DNA from: Parietaria judaica
Lineage: Eukaryota; Streptophyta; Magnoliopsida; Rosales; Urticaceae
Assembly (NCBI GenBank): GCA_954871525.1
Contig: OX940861.1
Location: 9,594,842-9,658,841 of the forward strand
Length of the DNA: 64,000 bases
Reading direction: 5' to 3'
Made by a program: the position numbers and the translations under genes
The notes under the pieces: generated by a model
Databases searched by the model: none
What the model was told of the DNA's origin: nothing
Seen by the model: the letters and a program-made list of their open reading frames with translations, nothing else
Shown: positions 9,085 to 22,021 of the stretch, in pieces
Numbering within the stretch: the stretch's first letter is position 1
How the letters are laid out: every line of letters begins with the position of its first letter

Positions 9085-12000
9085 CTAACCCTTCCATTTG
9101 ACAACGCCGGCCCTGAGTTTGTCCGGACCCCATACATATGAACAATAACCCGATGTTGATCTTCGATAAGTGGCTTCTCTAGCCCAACTTGCGTCAGTGA
9201 AGATCTTGACCTCACGGTTCTCGGATTTCTTAAACAATAAGCCATGGCCGGGGGTAGACTTTAGATACCTCAAGATTCGGTTCACGGCTTCCATGTGGTC
9301 CTCGTTTGGGTTGTTCATGTGTTGACTGACAACACTGACAGAGTAGGCGATGTCTGGACGTGTGTGCGAGAGATAGATGAGTTTACCGACAAGTCTCTGA
9401 TATCTCCCTTTGTCGACGGGAGCGCTTTCGGCGGAATGAGAGAACTTCTTGTTCGGATCCATCGGAGTGTCAACCGGCTTGCAACCAAGAAGACTGATTT
9501 CTTGAAGTAAGTCAAGTACGTACTTCCTTTGGGAAATAGCAATGCCTTCGTCTGATCTTGCTACTTCCATACCCAAGAAGTATCTCAAGGTTCCGAGATC
9601 TTTAATCTCGAATTTGGTTGCGAGTACTTGCTTTAGTTTTGCGATTTCCTCCGAGTCATCACCGGTCATGATGATGTCGTCAACATACACAATGAGAATT
9701 GCAATCTTTCCATTGTTGTTTCGTTTAACGAAGAGAGTATGATCAGCTTGACATTGGAGGTATCCGCTGAAAGTGACGGCCTTGGTGAATTTCTCAAACC
9801 AAGCACGAGGAGACTGTTTTAAGCCGTACAACGACTTTTTCAGTTTGCAGACTAGGTGATGATTGGAGTCTTTTTCTAGTCCTGGTGGTATCTTCATGTA
9901 GACTTCTTCTTGAAGGTCGCCATTGAGGAATGCGTTCTTGACATCAAGCTGAAATAGTGGCCAATCCATATTTACGGCAAGGGAAAGAAGTACTCGTACC
10001 GTGTTTAGTTTAGCCACTGGAGCAAATGTCTCTTGAAAGTCAATTCCTTCAGTTTGGGTGAAACCCTTTGCGACAAGTCTAGCTTTGAATCTCTCGATAC
10101 TCCCATCGGTCTTGTACTTGACCGTGAAGACCCACTTACACCCGACGGGGCGTTTTCCACGTGGCAATTCAGTGAGACTCCATGTTCTGTTGCTATCCAA
10201 TGCTCGAATTTCTTCTTCTACTGCATGTTTCCAAGCAGCAACCTGAAGAGCTTCATGAATAGAGCTAGGGACCTTGATGCTATCAAGGTTAGTGATAAAA
10301 GCTCTATATTTTGGATGCAACTTGTTGTAGGCAACATAACGTTCAATGGGATATTCGGTGTTTCCATGAACAGGTTTCTTACGAATGCCTTTCCGGAGAG
10401 CAATAGGGAGTTCTGAATCATCGACCACGGGTTGAAGAGTTTCCGTACCTGATGGATTAGTCGAGGTAGAGGGAGTCGGATCCGAATCTTGGCCGATTTG
10501 ACGATGCGAGGAGGTCTCTCCATGTTCAGGAGACTGATATGAGCTAGGAGAAGAGTCTGAGAGATTTTCGAGAACCATATCAAGAGTGTCGATTGGTTGG
10601 ATTGAAGATGATGGGTTTTCGGGTTGAGTGTCTTGAATGACTTCGCCGATTTCCCAATCAAGAGTGTCGATTGGTTGGATTGAAGGTGATGGGTTTTCGG
10701 GTTGAGTGTCTTGATTGACTTCCCCGATTTCCCCAATTTGAGATTCCCAAGAATTCTCCCCCTGAATGTCGGATTTGGGAAAGAAAGAATCACCTTCAAA
10801 GAAAGTAACATCCATGGTGTGATACGTCGTGCGAGTAGATGGACAATAACATCGATACCCTTTTTGATGCAACGAATAACCCAAAAAGATGCACTTGACA
10901 GCTTTAGGATCGAGCTTTGACCGATTTTGTTTGTGGACATGGACAAAGGCGGGACACCCGAAGACCTTTTTTGGTAGGTCGGAGGAGAAGGATAGGAGAT
11001 GAGGATGAATCTCACTAAGGACTTGACGAGGTGATTGGAATTTTAGAACACGACTCGGCATACGATTGATGAGGTAATTTGCTGTGAGGATCGCATCACC
11101 CCAAAAATGTTTTGGGACGGATCGGCCAAACATAATGGACCGAGCGACTTCGAGAATGTGTCGGTTTTTTCGCTCAGCAATACCGTTTTGCTGTGGAGTA
11201 TCCACACATGAGCTTATGTGGACAATTCCTTTTTCAGTCAAGAACGGAGAGAGAGTTTGGTTGAAGTAATCCCGGGCGTTGTCCGTATGGAGAACTTGCA
11301 CACGGGTATCAAACTGGGACTCAACCATGGAGTAGAAACGTTTGAAAAATGGAGCAGCTTCAGTTTTGTCTTTCAGAAGATATGACCACGTCATTCGAGT
11401 GCGATCATCGATAAATGTGATGAACCATCTAGCTCCACTGGTGTGACGTACACTTGAGGGCCCCCATATGTCGCTATGAATCACGGAAAAAGGTTTTGAT
11501 GATTTATAGTCGACGCTTCGGAAGGAATGTCGGGTATGTTTTGCAAATTGACACACTTGACAATTATAATGAGAAGGCTTGATTTTGGTGAACAAATTTG
11601 GAAATGCTTTTTCAAGATATGGGAAGCTGGGATGACCAAGGCGATAGTGCCATAACATGACTTGATCTTCGATAGATACATGATTTGAAAGAGTAATAGC
11701 ACTTGATGACACATGACCTTTGTCGGAATCTGGAACTTGTGTTACCAGAGAGGTTGTATCGTTGAACATGTAGAGGCCATCGCGCATCTCACCTCGACCA
11801 ATTTCCTTTCCGGAACCCACCACCTGAAAATCACAGAAGTCGGCAAAAAATCGTGAAATGCAATTAGAATCACGTGTGATCTTACTGACAGAAATCAGGT
11901 TGCAAGCAATTTGTGGAACAAATAACACCGAGTAAAGTGTAATGTTCCCAGATAGTCGGATAGAACCGATTCCAACAACCGGAATGAGAGTCCCATCAGC

Positions 12001-12429
12001 AGTTCGAACTGTTGAACCCCGCGGGCAAGGTCCAAGGGTGAGAAAATAACTCTTGTTACCCGTCATATGGTCTGATGCACCTGAATCAACGATCCAAGCG
12101 TTGCTCGGGCGAGTTAGGGCGAGGCTGACAGAGGTCACACCTGTGTGAGCATGGATGCTATTTGGTTAATCGGTGGTGAATTGCTTGCTGATCCTCATCT
12201 GTAGAGACTTCATTTTTTCCATGACGCGGTTCATGTCCTCCCAAAGATTAATATCTTCAGGGCTCATAGTGGACTTGGGTCGATCCGTGCCATTTGTTGG
12301 TTTGCCGTGCAATTTCCAACATTGGGGTCTCCAATGACCATGAGCATTGCAATGATCACACCAAGGACGTCCTCGCCGTTGTGGCGAAGAGAAGTGAGCG
12401 GGAGTAGCGGATTTGGCCCGAGAAGACAT
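9085..12429 (-). pseudogene. Ty1/Copia gag(C-term)-pol, truncated
   Basis: One frame on the minus strand, broken by TAA at 12166-12168. Order: zinc knuckle CDHCNAHGHWRPQC near 12335-12376; protease WIVDSGASDHMTG near 12060-12100; pre-integrase LWHYRLGHPSF; integrase with SDIWGP, LHTDNARDYF and PQQNGIAERKNR; RT with FQLDVKNAFLNG and YVDDIIMTG; and the start of RNase H (FTDASWA, STSGYCSYVWG). The last residues after YVWG do not fit RNase H, and the remaining 80-100 residues are missing, so the 3' end of the element is lost. The first ATG in this frame near the finger is 12429. No capsid-type Gag domain is found upstream. The integrase precedes RT, as in Copia. Confidence 0.92.
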
Positions 12430-13735
12430 GCTTTGAAGAAGAGTTGATCTTAGGACCGAGCAGAGAAAAAATAAATTTTCAGCTTGTTGGGACACGATTT
12501 TTCGTGCAGGGACACCAAGAAAATGAAAGACTTTCTGTGTGTTCCAACTTGAATTTTCACGTTCCCACGTACAGAACAAAGCAAAAGGAGGCTCCTTGTT
12601 TTTTTTTTTCTTTTTCGCGTAGGGTCCACCACAAAGGAGAAATTCCAAATTCACCCTTTTTGGAGTATGTGCTCGCTGATGGAGCTCGGGAAGGGTTTGT
12701 CAATCCCTATTCTTGTCTGATGCTTCGTGGGGTCCACCACAAAGGAAAATCCCCAAATTTCCCAATCTGGACTATTCACACGCAGAGAGATGGGACAAAT
12801 GAGACACCGAGCAGGGGACGATGATGGGTCGACGAAGGAAGACTACCCGGAGAAGAAGCTCGCCGGAGATGGCCGAGACGCGAGATGCCGATCCGGAAGA
12901 GGCTTGGCTGGAATCGCGACTGAGCAAATGAGACCGGATCTGAGCTCCGCCGGAGAAGAAGCTAGTCGCGCGATGTTGCAGGTCGCCGGAAGCCAGAGAG
13001 TGCTCAGATCTGAGCGAGAGGCACGGAGAGGGCTAGTCACGGAGCGTGGCTGAGTTGCGTCGGAGAGGTGCAGGTCTCGCCGGAGAGCCTGTCCGCGGAG
13101 GTGAACTTCGCAGATCTGGGATTTGACGCCGGAGAATATGACTTGCGGAGGAGCGCACACATATCTGAGTTTCGTCGGACCCGGAGAAGACGAGCTGAGG
13201 GGTGAGAGTCGCAGGGGCTGCGAACTAGAAAGGAGCTCGCGAGAAGGAGCTGTGAACAGAGAACGAAGGCGTGGGGACCGGCGAGGTTGCAGATCGTCGG
13301 AGGCCTGAGAGTACTCACTCGAGCAGCGGAGAGTGGCGAGGTTAGGGAGCCACGAATCTGAGATTTGCAGATCTGGTCGTTGAGCGGGAAAAGCTCGCAG
13401 AGATTTCGGAGGAACACCGGAGAACCACAGTGGCTGAGAGATGGCTTTCTCGGAGGAGATCTGTGCTTCAGATCTGAGATCGAGTTTGCCGGAGAAAGCT
13501 TATGAATACCGGAGGAACACCGGGTAAGCTTGAACGGAGTCGCACTGAACAGAGTCACCGGAAGAAGCGACTGAGTGCGCTCGGAGTGCAGCGGAGATAA
13601 AATTCAGCGACGGAGTTTGGGAATACCGGAGGAACACCGGGGAAGCAAACGTCACCGGAGAAATAGCCGAAAATGAACGTCCGACGGGAATAGTCGGTGA
13701 TAGCGGCTAGGGTTTTGAACTTTTCCCTCTTTCTT
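12430..13735 (-). other. Long leader in place of gag
   Basis: GC-rich and purine-biased sequence between the primer-binding site and the gag finger. The motif ggaggaacaccgg occurs three times (about 13409, 13512, 13628), and gtccaccacaaagga occurs twice (about 12626 and 12733). Frames up to 173 codons are open on the minus strand, but their translation is Ser/Pro/Arg-rich and lacks Gag signatures. I take it as a replaced or rearranged leader. Confidence 0.5.
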
Positions 13736-13747
13736 GCTCTGATACCA
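13736..13747 (-). other. Primer-binding site (initiator Met tRNA)
   Basis: On the minus strand it reads TGGTATCAGAGC, the standard plant Copia site complementary to initiator methionine tRNA, directly after the LTR end. Confidence 0.92.
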
Positions 13748-13880
13748 TGAAGAAAGTCATTTGGGAAAGTTATGTTTTTCATTCATAAATTGAGTATTTA
13801 CAACTCTAATTACAATAAAAATAAATTATAGTAAAAGTACCAAAATTATAAACACTCACTAAGCTATACAATATTCAACA
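13748..13880 (-). repeat. 5' LTR of the truncated Copia element
   Basis: A 133-bp segment that on the minus strand starts TGTTGAATATTG, ends TTTCTTCA and abuts the primer-binding site. No partner LTR is present near 9085, which agrees with loss of the element's 3' end. Short LTRs of this size are normal for some Copia lineages. Confidence 0.75.
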
Positions 13881-13908
13881 CACTCAATTTTTTTCCTTCC
13901 ATCGTGGG

Positions 13909-14394
13909 CAGGGACGGAACTGTGTGTAGCTGGGGGTGCAGTTGTCACCCCCAGTCTCATAATCCAACCCCTTTACTTTTAATTGGTTAGATAAAAAATA
14001 AGCCATTCCTCATGAAAACTAAGCTATCGTGTAGCATAATAACTATAATAATAATGCTTTGGGATGAATATTTAGCACAATAACTAATAACTAAATTGTT
14101 TCATGAAAATTTTAAATGAGTGGTCAATATCTGATGTTGATGGTATATAAACAATACATATTTGGTATAAAAATATTGGCTTTACATAATAATATGCTAG
14201 TATCATCATGCCATGTAATTTTTTTTTTCTTCTAAACAAGATCAAATTATTAAAAGTAAATAGTAAGAGAACCTTATAAATTACTTAGACCATTCCTAAA
14301 CTATTTTATTATTTATTATTTAATAAAACTATTACAATGACTTTTTTTATTTATATACCGTCACCCCCGATCTTAATTCCTGGGTCCGTCCCTG
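13909..14394. mobile_element. hAT-type MITE, 486 bp
   Basis: The termini are CAGGGACGGA and TCCGTCCCTG. An exact 8-bp duplication atcgtggg flanks the element at 13901-13908 and 14395-14402, as expected for hAT transposition. There is no coding capacity. The subterminal ctgggggtgcagttgtcacc resembles the first bases of the hAT element at 56379, so a transposase of that family may have moved it. Confidence 0.93.
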
Positions 14395-14740
14395 ATCGTG
14401 GGGCCCCTAATTTACAAATCTATTATAGTCTTGGGCCTACCATGTATACCCTCAGGGCCGGTATTGCCATTCGATATATATTGACCAAAAGATTCGGTAC
14501 CAATTAAGTACCCATTCTATCATCACGTATACATACGTAAACACGCACAATCAAACGTAGTTGTTTTACAATACATATATTATGTAGTATATTGGACTAC
14601 ATGACATACAGTGGCTCAAAGCCGAGATAAATTTATTCAAACAAATAGAAATAGTTCATCACACAGACAATTAAAAAAAGTGAACACGCGCGCAGAATCC
14701 AAATTAAACAAGTGATTGTGAAATGAATACTGCAAACTTA
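14395..14740. other. Intergenic, 3' flank of the BAHD gene
   Basis: AT-rich. A cagggccggtattgccatt motif at about 14454 resembles a hAT terminus (compare 9090-9112), but no partner end is seen. Otherwise nothing identified. Confidence 0.4.
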
Positions 14741-16007
14741 CTATATGAACTCGGCTAATGCACGGAAAGTATCGGCCGAGAAGATCACTTCGAAATCAAT
14801 GCTTCCTTGTACGGCCCCTTCAGACACACTCATGAAGCCATCTTTGGCGCCTGCGGAGCCGCTCCGCAGCTCCAGCGGCCTTCCCCACCCAAAGTCGTTG
14901 CCGTACACGTTGAACCGCGGCGAACCGGCAACGAGCAGTAAGTTCGGCGCCCGTTTCGACATGTCCGCGCAGCCACGGAAGAACTCTCCTGCCTCCATCG
15001 TGCATGTCGCAGCGATCGCCTCGTCCGACAAGCTCACCTGCCGTGCACGTCAACACCAACGGCAGGGTACCATTTCCTACGTAATTCTTCGGCAGAGGAG
15101 GCCGAAGCCGCGACCTCATGCCCACCATTGTCCTAAAACAAACAGGGTCGTCCTCGCGGAGAGCTCGGCTGAGCGTTACGCTCACCCAGAGATGCCCTAG
15201 GAGCGCTTGGAGCGATGATATCACGCGACCCGGCTCTGCCGCATTGGCTTTCGCCTTCAGCTCCGCGATTCTTTCCTTTCGAAAGCGGAGCACCCTAAAC
15301 TGCAGCTGGACCTGCGGGACGGTCCCGACCAGGGCTTTGCTGCGGGGGAGCGGGATGCGGATGGGGAATTCAAATTGGCCGCCAAAGCAGTACTCTCTGT
15401 CGAAGAAAAAACCGCCACGCTGGGCAGTGGAGTCTCCACGGGCGATCTCTGACCAGACATTGACGAAGTCCCAGAAAGTTGATCCATCAGCGACGCAGTG
15501 ATTCCGGCTGACCGCCACAAATATCCCGTCAGTGAACTCGGTAACTTGGACCGCAAGCAACGGGATGTCCGCCTCCGCAGCTTGGTAGTTCAAAACTCCA
15601 TTCAACGGAAACAAACTGCCGACGGCCTCCTTCGTGAGAACAAGAGGGTCGAGAATGTCGGCCATCTTGAAGCTGCCGACTACCTCGGCATGGACAAACT
15701 TCACGCCGGAGCCGTCACATCTGATGTGAAAGGAAACAGTCTTGGAGTCAGCGTGGCCGTGTTCGGTGGCGATGAGGCGGCCGGCGAGAGGGTTGACGTG
15801 GTCCAACGCCTGCGATAGAGAGGCTTTCAAGTGCTCAACGGGGTTTTCCTCAGGTTTGTGGAAAAGAAGACCTCTGTGAACGTACTCAATCCCATCAGTC
15901 TGGAGATCGCTCGGAGTCAACTCCATTCTCTGATTGGCATTCGCGTGGCCATCGCCGCTCGCGGGTCGGATCGTTGTACTCGATAGTAAACGGGTCAACC
16001 CAGCCAT
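14741..16007 (-). pseudogene. BAHD acyltransferase, frameshifted
   Basis: BAHD enzymes move an acyl group from acyl-CoA to an alcohol or amine in the cytosol. ATG is at 16007 (MAGLTRLLSSTTIRP), and the first frame runs to 14820. The catalytic HXXXD motif is present as HCVADG, and ELTPSDLQ, GLLFHKP and YVGNGTLP fit the At3g50280-like branch. The conserved DFGWGRP motif and C-terminus are in another frame (15037-14741, ending at TAG). The two frames meet near 15025-15045. Compared with the family, roughly 15-25 residues after CTAGEL also seem to be lost there, so a small out-of-frame deletion is likely. No convincing intron explains it. It is a pseudogene, a damaged allele or a sequence error. 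The substrate is unknown. Confidence 0.82.
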
Positions 16008-19000
16008 GATGATGGTAATACTAATGTGATTCAGACTTTTGTGAACGATCGATGATATATATCAACAAAAATATATATTTGGTTGTTGCTGAATAATTAA
16101 TTAGGCAATAATAAGATCATAGAAGATGCGGGCACGTAATGAAATAATTATATCTGACCAAATAAAAGAACTAAATTGAGTGAGACGCGAACACGAACTA
16201 GGATATCTATCATGACTTATTAGTTATTATTATTGTTAAATAAAATTTTAAAAATTAATAATAATATCATCGCGCTGAGAAGCATAATTGAGATTAACTC
16301 GTCACATAAACTACATATATACTGAAATTTATTATTTTCCATATTCGATGATTTTAATTTTTGACGGTTATAAGTAACGATAAATTTTAAAAATAAAAAC
16401 ATTTTGGTCAGTTAGGAAAATAAGATAACTATTTCCACCTTCTACTCTAAAAATATGACCCCAGATTGTAAAGATTTCTTCATTACTCTCAACAAAGATT
16501 ACTTTTAGTCACTGTTATCGATTGACAACGGCGATAATAATGAACGCAATGAACAATTATGTGAAGATGACGCAGTAAGAAGGAATATACATGCGCTAAT
16601 TAACTTAGGTAGCTGGACTTGGTGGTGTGATATATATGTCTATTTTAGATGAGGATAAACTGCAGTTAAAGTTAAAGTACTCAATATTTGAATTATTTTG
16701 AGTTATATACTCAATTTTTTTTAGTGGCTAATGTGCTTAAATCTCATTCTGTTAGCGACTAATGTTCTTTCCGTTAATTGTCGATTTTTACTGTTAATTT
16801 TTGCCACATAAGCCGCCACGTCACTCTGTCACGTCAACTTATTAATATTTTTTTATTACAAGTCTCGCATCTCTTTCTATGCAATGGGTGCTCAAAACAG
16901 ACCTCAGATCTCTCATGCCTCTACCAGCAATTTCTCTCAGACCCCAAAGCCATTCAAACAAAGCTAACGCCATTTTAATCAAGCCATTAGAACAGATTCA
17001 AAAACATTACAATCAAATGTCTCAACTGGGAGAATTCCAGCCGCTGAGTAGCCATTCTCGCACTCAATTCTCGAGCAATGGAAGAATGGCTTCTCCTTCG
17101 AGGCCCAGATCCAAAAACAGGGGAATGAGCAACAAGCACAGATTTAAAAACCTGTCACTTGTTTCACAAAATCAATTCGATAGTCACTTGTTGGCAAATT
17201 TTTATTACAAATCCTTATATTTTATAGACTATTTTGATATAATGCACTTATTATAGAGCTCAACTAAATGTCAAGTTCAATCTATCGAAAAGTTAAGACA
17301 ATATTTCAGTTTAAATCTGAGAGTTTTTTATTTAAAAAAATATATTTGATACTTTAACAAGATATTTCAGTATAAGTCAAAAAAAAATTTAACTCTCACG
17401 TTTAGGTGTTGGGAGTACTTAATATTCCTGATTTTAATTCTTTGTGAGTTCATACTTTAATGAATTTGAGTTTTGCATATGAGTGTTGATCACTTGAATT
17501 AGTGTATATTATTGTTCCCATATTCTCTTTTTATGGGAAAAATATTACTTCGCCTACTATTTCTAATATCTTCTCATGATTTCTACTTAAAATATGAATA
17601 ACATAGATAATTGATGTGGTGCATCAATAATATATATAAAAGATATCATTGGTATGAAAAATATGGTCAATTGTATAATATTGTTTTGTTCGATATAGCT
17701 TAAAATAATAAATAAATAAAAAATTGTGTTTTTTTATTTGAATATAATATGTGAAAGAAAAATTATATACTAGAAATTTTACTTTACGAACGCAATTTTT
17801 AATTCCTTAAAAAAAAGAAACTAATGTGCCGCTTAACTCAACAAAATATGGTGCGATGAAAATATTGATGTTGTTGCGGGAAAGACTCTCTTAAGAGATA
17901 GTTTCAACTATTATTTTTGTCTATATGATTTTTCTTAGTTATTTTGTAATATTTCTAAAATCTATCACTTTATTGGTGAGTCAATTACAATAGAAAATTA
18001 TAATTTGAAAATTCTTTGCGTAAGACAACCATTCACGATATTTTATTGCTTGGCGCGGTGTCTTTCCACTAATTATACTTATCATATCCTGCATTAGTTT
18101 CTGTACCGGTCCTAGACCATTTTAAGAAAGAAAAAACCGAGAAATTTAGTTTTTAAAATCAAGAATCACGACGTCGCGGTTCTCGGTTTGAGAATCGAGA
18201 ACTAAAATTGAGATTATACCTTAAAATCCCAGTTTTTTTTTATATTGGTTTCAGTTTCAGGTCCCAGTTTTGCAAAGAAAAAAATGGGATTTTATAATCA
18301 AAACCCGAAAAACAAGATTTGTCCAGGTTTTTCCAAGATAGGGAAAAAATGTTCAGTTTCGGGGTTCTGCTTTCAGTCCTAATCATATAGAGTATCCACT
18401 CGGGGTTCTGCTTTCAATCCTAATCATATAGAGTATCCACCCCTGCCTGGATATACATAAATATATTTGTGTAAATATCATGACTTGCATATATTTGTCA
18501 TTTTAAATTTAGACGCATGATAATTAACTGATTAATTGGCATACTCGTCGTGCGCAACACGATTACATATGATCTTTTAAGTTCAACTCCAAGATATTTA
18601 AGGTCATCAATCGTTTTAATATCTTGATTAATATCTCAATAAATCAGCGGATAATCTTGATTTAAATTTGTTTATTCATGATAATGGTGTTGTTACAATT
18701 TGGCTAAAAAGTCTTCCATAATCATTTGTGTACATGTAAATTCAAATTGGCATTGTTTTTGTTTTTTTTTTCTTTTGGCAACTCAAAGAAATATGTATAA
18801 TCTATATTTATAAACCCCTTGAGTTTTCTGAGCATTGTTCAAGAAAAAACGTGCTGACGTACAAATGGAAGTTAATATAAGCCAATCATAATATGGCATA
18901 TAAACCTAGATAACTTGATAAATAAAGATATTCGAATTTCGATATTAATAATAAAATGAGAGCTCGACTGTCATTCAACTAATAATAATGAAACGAAGAA

Positions 19001-19187
19001 CTAAGAAACTCATTCAGACCAAACATGAAAAATTCATATACATACATTATAGATCAAGATTATCTATATAAATATCACCATGGATGTGGCTTTTGAGTAC
19101 GCATTCATGTCGATAAGACAAATATAAAACTCTCCTTAATTATCGAATTTCTAGCTAAGAATATAGAAATCTTCTCACCATTTGACA
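16008..19187. other. AT-rich intergenic region, no gene seen
   Basis: Flanked by the divergent 5' ends of the BAHD and GDSL genes. 16700-16850 resembles a degenerate MITE (ccgttaattgtcgattttta and a cgccacgtcactctgtcacg segment). A 41-bp unit is duplicated at 18360-18440. Other open frames, such as 16879-17256, are low-complexity and show no family features. Confidence 0.5.
18360..18440. repeat. 41-bp tandem duplication
   Basis: cggggttctgctttcagtcc and the following 21 bases occur twice in tandem (18360-18400 and 18401-18440) with one substitution. Confidence 0.9.
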
Positions 19188-20492
19188 ATGAAAATTCACG
19201 TGTGTTTTCTTGGCCTTGCAATCTTCAGCCAATGCATTTACGGGACACTTGCTGGCCCGTACAATGGGATGTACATCTTCGGCGACTCCATAAGCGACAC
19301 CGGAAATGGTCTCATCTACCGCGAGTCTTTGTTCCTAAACGCAGGGCAGCTGCCCTACGGAATGACCTTCTTCAATAAACCTACCGGCCGATTCTGCAAC
19401 GGGCGCCTCATTGTCGATTTCTTCGGTACATACACTATAGCTAAAGGCTTTCTCTTAGTTAAATCATCACTCTATTTTATGTTTAATGTTGGTCATTGAT
19501 ACTTCTTTCGGGCAATTTGAATTTTAGCCGAGAAATTTGGGTTGCCTTATCCGATCCCCTCCTTGGTGGTGCCGGGTTTAATCGAGGAAAAATATCCCCG
19601 GAATAAATTATCATCAATAGATTTTGCTGTCGCCGGAGCAAGCGCAATCGACGGGAGCAACGAGGCGTCGACAAACGCCTCGTTAGGTCTCCAGATTGAT
19701 TGGTTCAGGCAGCTCAAACCAATTCTTTGTGACCCCAAACAAGGTTTGTTAAAATGTTACGACAGCTTAATTGAGCCGTAGAATATTTGAACTTATATCT
19801 TTCCGATCGATACAGTATTCAAGCAAAAAAAAAAAACGCTCTTAATCACCCTAGACTCATAGCTAGCATGGTGATTTGATTTTTAAACTTATTGATTTTC
19901 AGACGAATGTGAGAGTTTCTTCGCAAACTCGCTGTTCATTGTCGGCGAGTTTGGCGGTAACGACTATGGTACCGCTACACTCGATGCAGCAGTGCCAGTA
20001 AAGGAAATTGAAGTTTTGATCCCACAGGTTGTGGAGGCAATAAGCAATGGAATAACGGTAAATCGTCTATTTCTTGTACCCTTTTCACACAGTTTTTAAA
20101 TTTTGAAGAAATCCTGAAATATAATATTGACTCGTATAATAATTTTTCGCAACATCTCACATTTTTTTCTAAAATTACTATAAAAGGCATTGATCAAAGA
20201 AGGAGCGACCCAACTGATGGTTCCGGGGGTTTTTCCAAATGGTTGCACGTCGGTTTACCTATCAAAGTTTCAAAGCGATAACGAGACCGATTACGACTCA
20301 TTTGGGTGCTTGAAATCTATCAACGCCTTCTCAAAAACTCATAATTCAATGTTAAAGAGTTCTTTGGAGACGTTGCAACAACGATACCCACACACCAAGA
20401 TAGTCTATGCCGACTACTACGGTGCAGCGAGGCAGTTTATAGAAGATCCCACACGCTACGGTAATTACTTTATAAAAGAAAAATATATATAC

Positions 20493-20524
<32 letters not shown>

Positions 20525-20942
20525 TACTTGATATAATCAGTCAATAAGAACTAGTGATTTATTGGTTATTTATGTGAACTTGTATTGCTTGAGCTGTATG
20601 AAAAACTAAAAATATGTTAGTCAGCTATAATATGAAATTATATCATTTATAACGTTAAGCATTTTTTATTCAGGATTTGCTAGGGAGACTCTCTTGATGG
20701 CATGCTGCGGAGGGGGTGGAAAGTACAACTTCAATTATGATGCGAGGTGCGGAATGGAGGAAAGCACGGTCTGCGAGGATCCGTCGACTTACCAGAATTG
20801 GGACGCAGCTCACTACACTGAGGCAGCGTATCGAGTTATCGCCGATGGTCTACTTTACAGCGGCTTCACAACTCCACCGCTAATCCCGTCCTCCTCTCCT
20901 CTGGTTCGTGGTCGTGTTCCGGCTGAAGCTCAGATGATATAA
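19188..20942 (+). CDS. GDSL esterase/lipase, five exons
   Basis: Inferred exons 19188-19425, 19528-19743, 19903-20057, 20187-20460 and 20674-20942. All introns are GT-AG and the joined frame is open for 383 residues, the usual length. The N-terminus has a hydrophobic secretion signal (MKIHVCFLGLAIFSQCIYG). Catalytic block I is GDSISDTGN with Ser34, block III is GGNDY with Asn171, and block V is WDAAH with Asp338 and His341. This family hydrolyses esters or acyl groups of secondary metabolites or lipids, mostly in the secretory path or apoplast. The type resembles plant acetylajmalan/sinapine esterase-like proteins, but the substrate cannot be read from sequence. The fourth intron holds a short AT repeat. 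It appears intact. Confidence 0.93.
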
Positions 20943-22021
20943 AGCCATGAAAACTTACCAAAAACTTGGAAATGTTGCATATGCTTTTCCTTTAAAGGGA
21001 TTCACAATAAGAACATAATTATCTATTCTCATGATTTTATGAATTCACAGCTCGTTTTCACTTAATCAAAGTTAATGAACCAAATCTGTTTTAATTTTAA
21101 TTTCATGGTAATTTTATTTGCTGATATCACCTTTACTTTCGAACAATATATTTGTTCATATGTGGCCACTATTTTACACGTCGGAGATGATTATTAAGAA
21201 ATATTAGTGAGAAATTCTACGTATATATGTAGGAGAAATTAAAATTATTAACTGTCATTTAATCTATAAGAAAATTAGAATATTATTTGGCAATTTGTCA
21301 AGGAGGCTCGAAATAAATAATAATTTATTTCCATGTCACACTTACTATAGAAAGATAATTAGAACCCGTTTTCACCCATATCCCTGGAACAACTGTAAAA
21401 AAAACTTCGTTAAGTAAACGAAAATGGAAAGAATGCTAAAAAGAGTGGACTTTCAGAAACCCTAGGATTCCAATTGGAGTCTCTTACTAGTCCATTTCTT
21501 ATCCTTTTTTAGCTTCTTCATTTCTCCAAAACGTTTTATATCATGCATAAATGATCATCTATGCCTTCATATGAACCCAAAAATTGATGTACCACTACGA
21601 AAAATAGACTAATGTAGTGCTGCTTTTTTTTTTTTTTACGACAGAAAGTTCAATGAACTCAAAAAATGCGATCACTCCAAAAAATATACATGTAACACCC
21701 ACTAATATATAGGGTTTATAGGGATGAAAGAAAACCCCACATAATAACTAAATGGAAAATAAAAATACCTCTAGAACAATTGGATTGATATAGTATTACT
21801 ATTTATATATATGGAGACTCCAATTTTTCACAGAGAACTCCTTAAGTTAAGCATAATCGTTCGTAGTCTCTCATGGTCTCCATCTCACTTTCTTTTAGCT
21901 TCTCATTACAAAATTTGTATTGCAATAATGTACGTACAATAATTAGAATGCCATGTAATATCTCAAAACCATTATTATACAGTATTTACATAGCATTTTT
22001 CTTTTGATATGTTATAAAGAG
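20943..22021. other. Intergenic, 3' of the GDSL gene
   Basis: AT-rich with no reading frame of interest. The first about 200 bases are likely the GDSL 3' UTR; several aataa-like signals are present but none stands out. Confidence 0.4.

Noticed and set aside
9071..9090. Telomere-like repeat ctaaaccctaaaccctaacc
   Set aside because: Only two to three units; too short to claim an interstitial telomere.
13037..13558. 173-codon open frame on the minus strand
   Set aside because: Ser/Pro/Arg-rich translation in GC-rich repeat-bearing leader, no family features; explained by composition.
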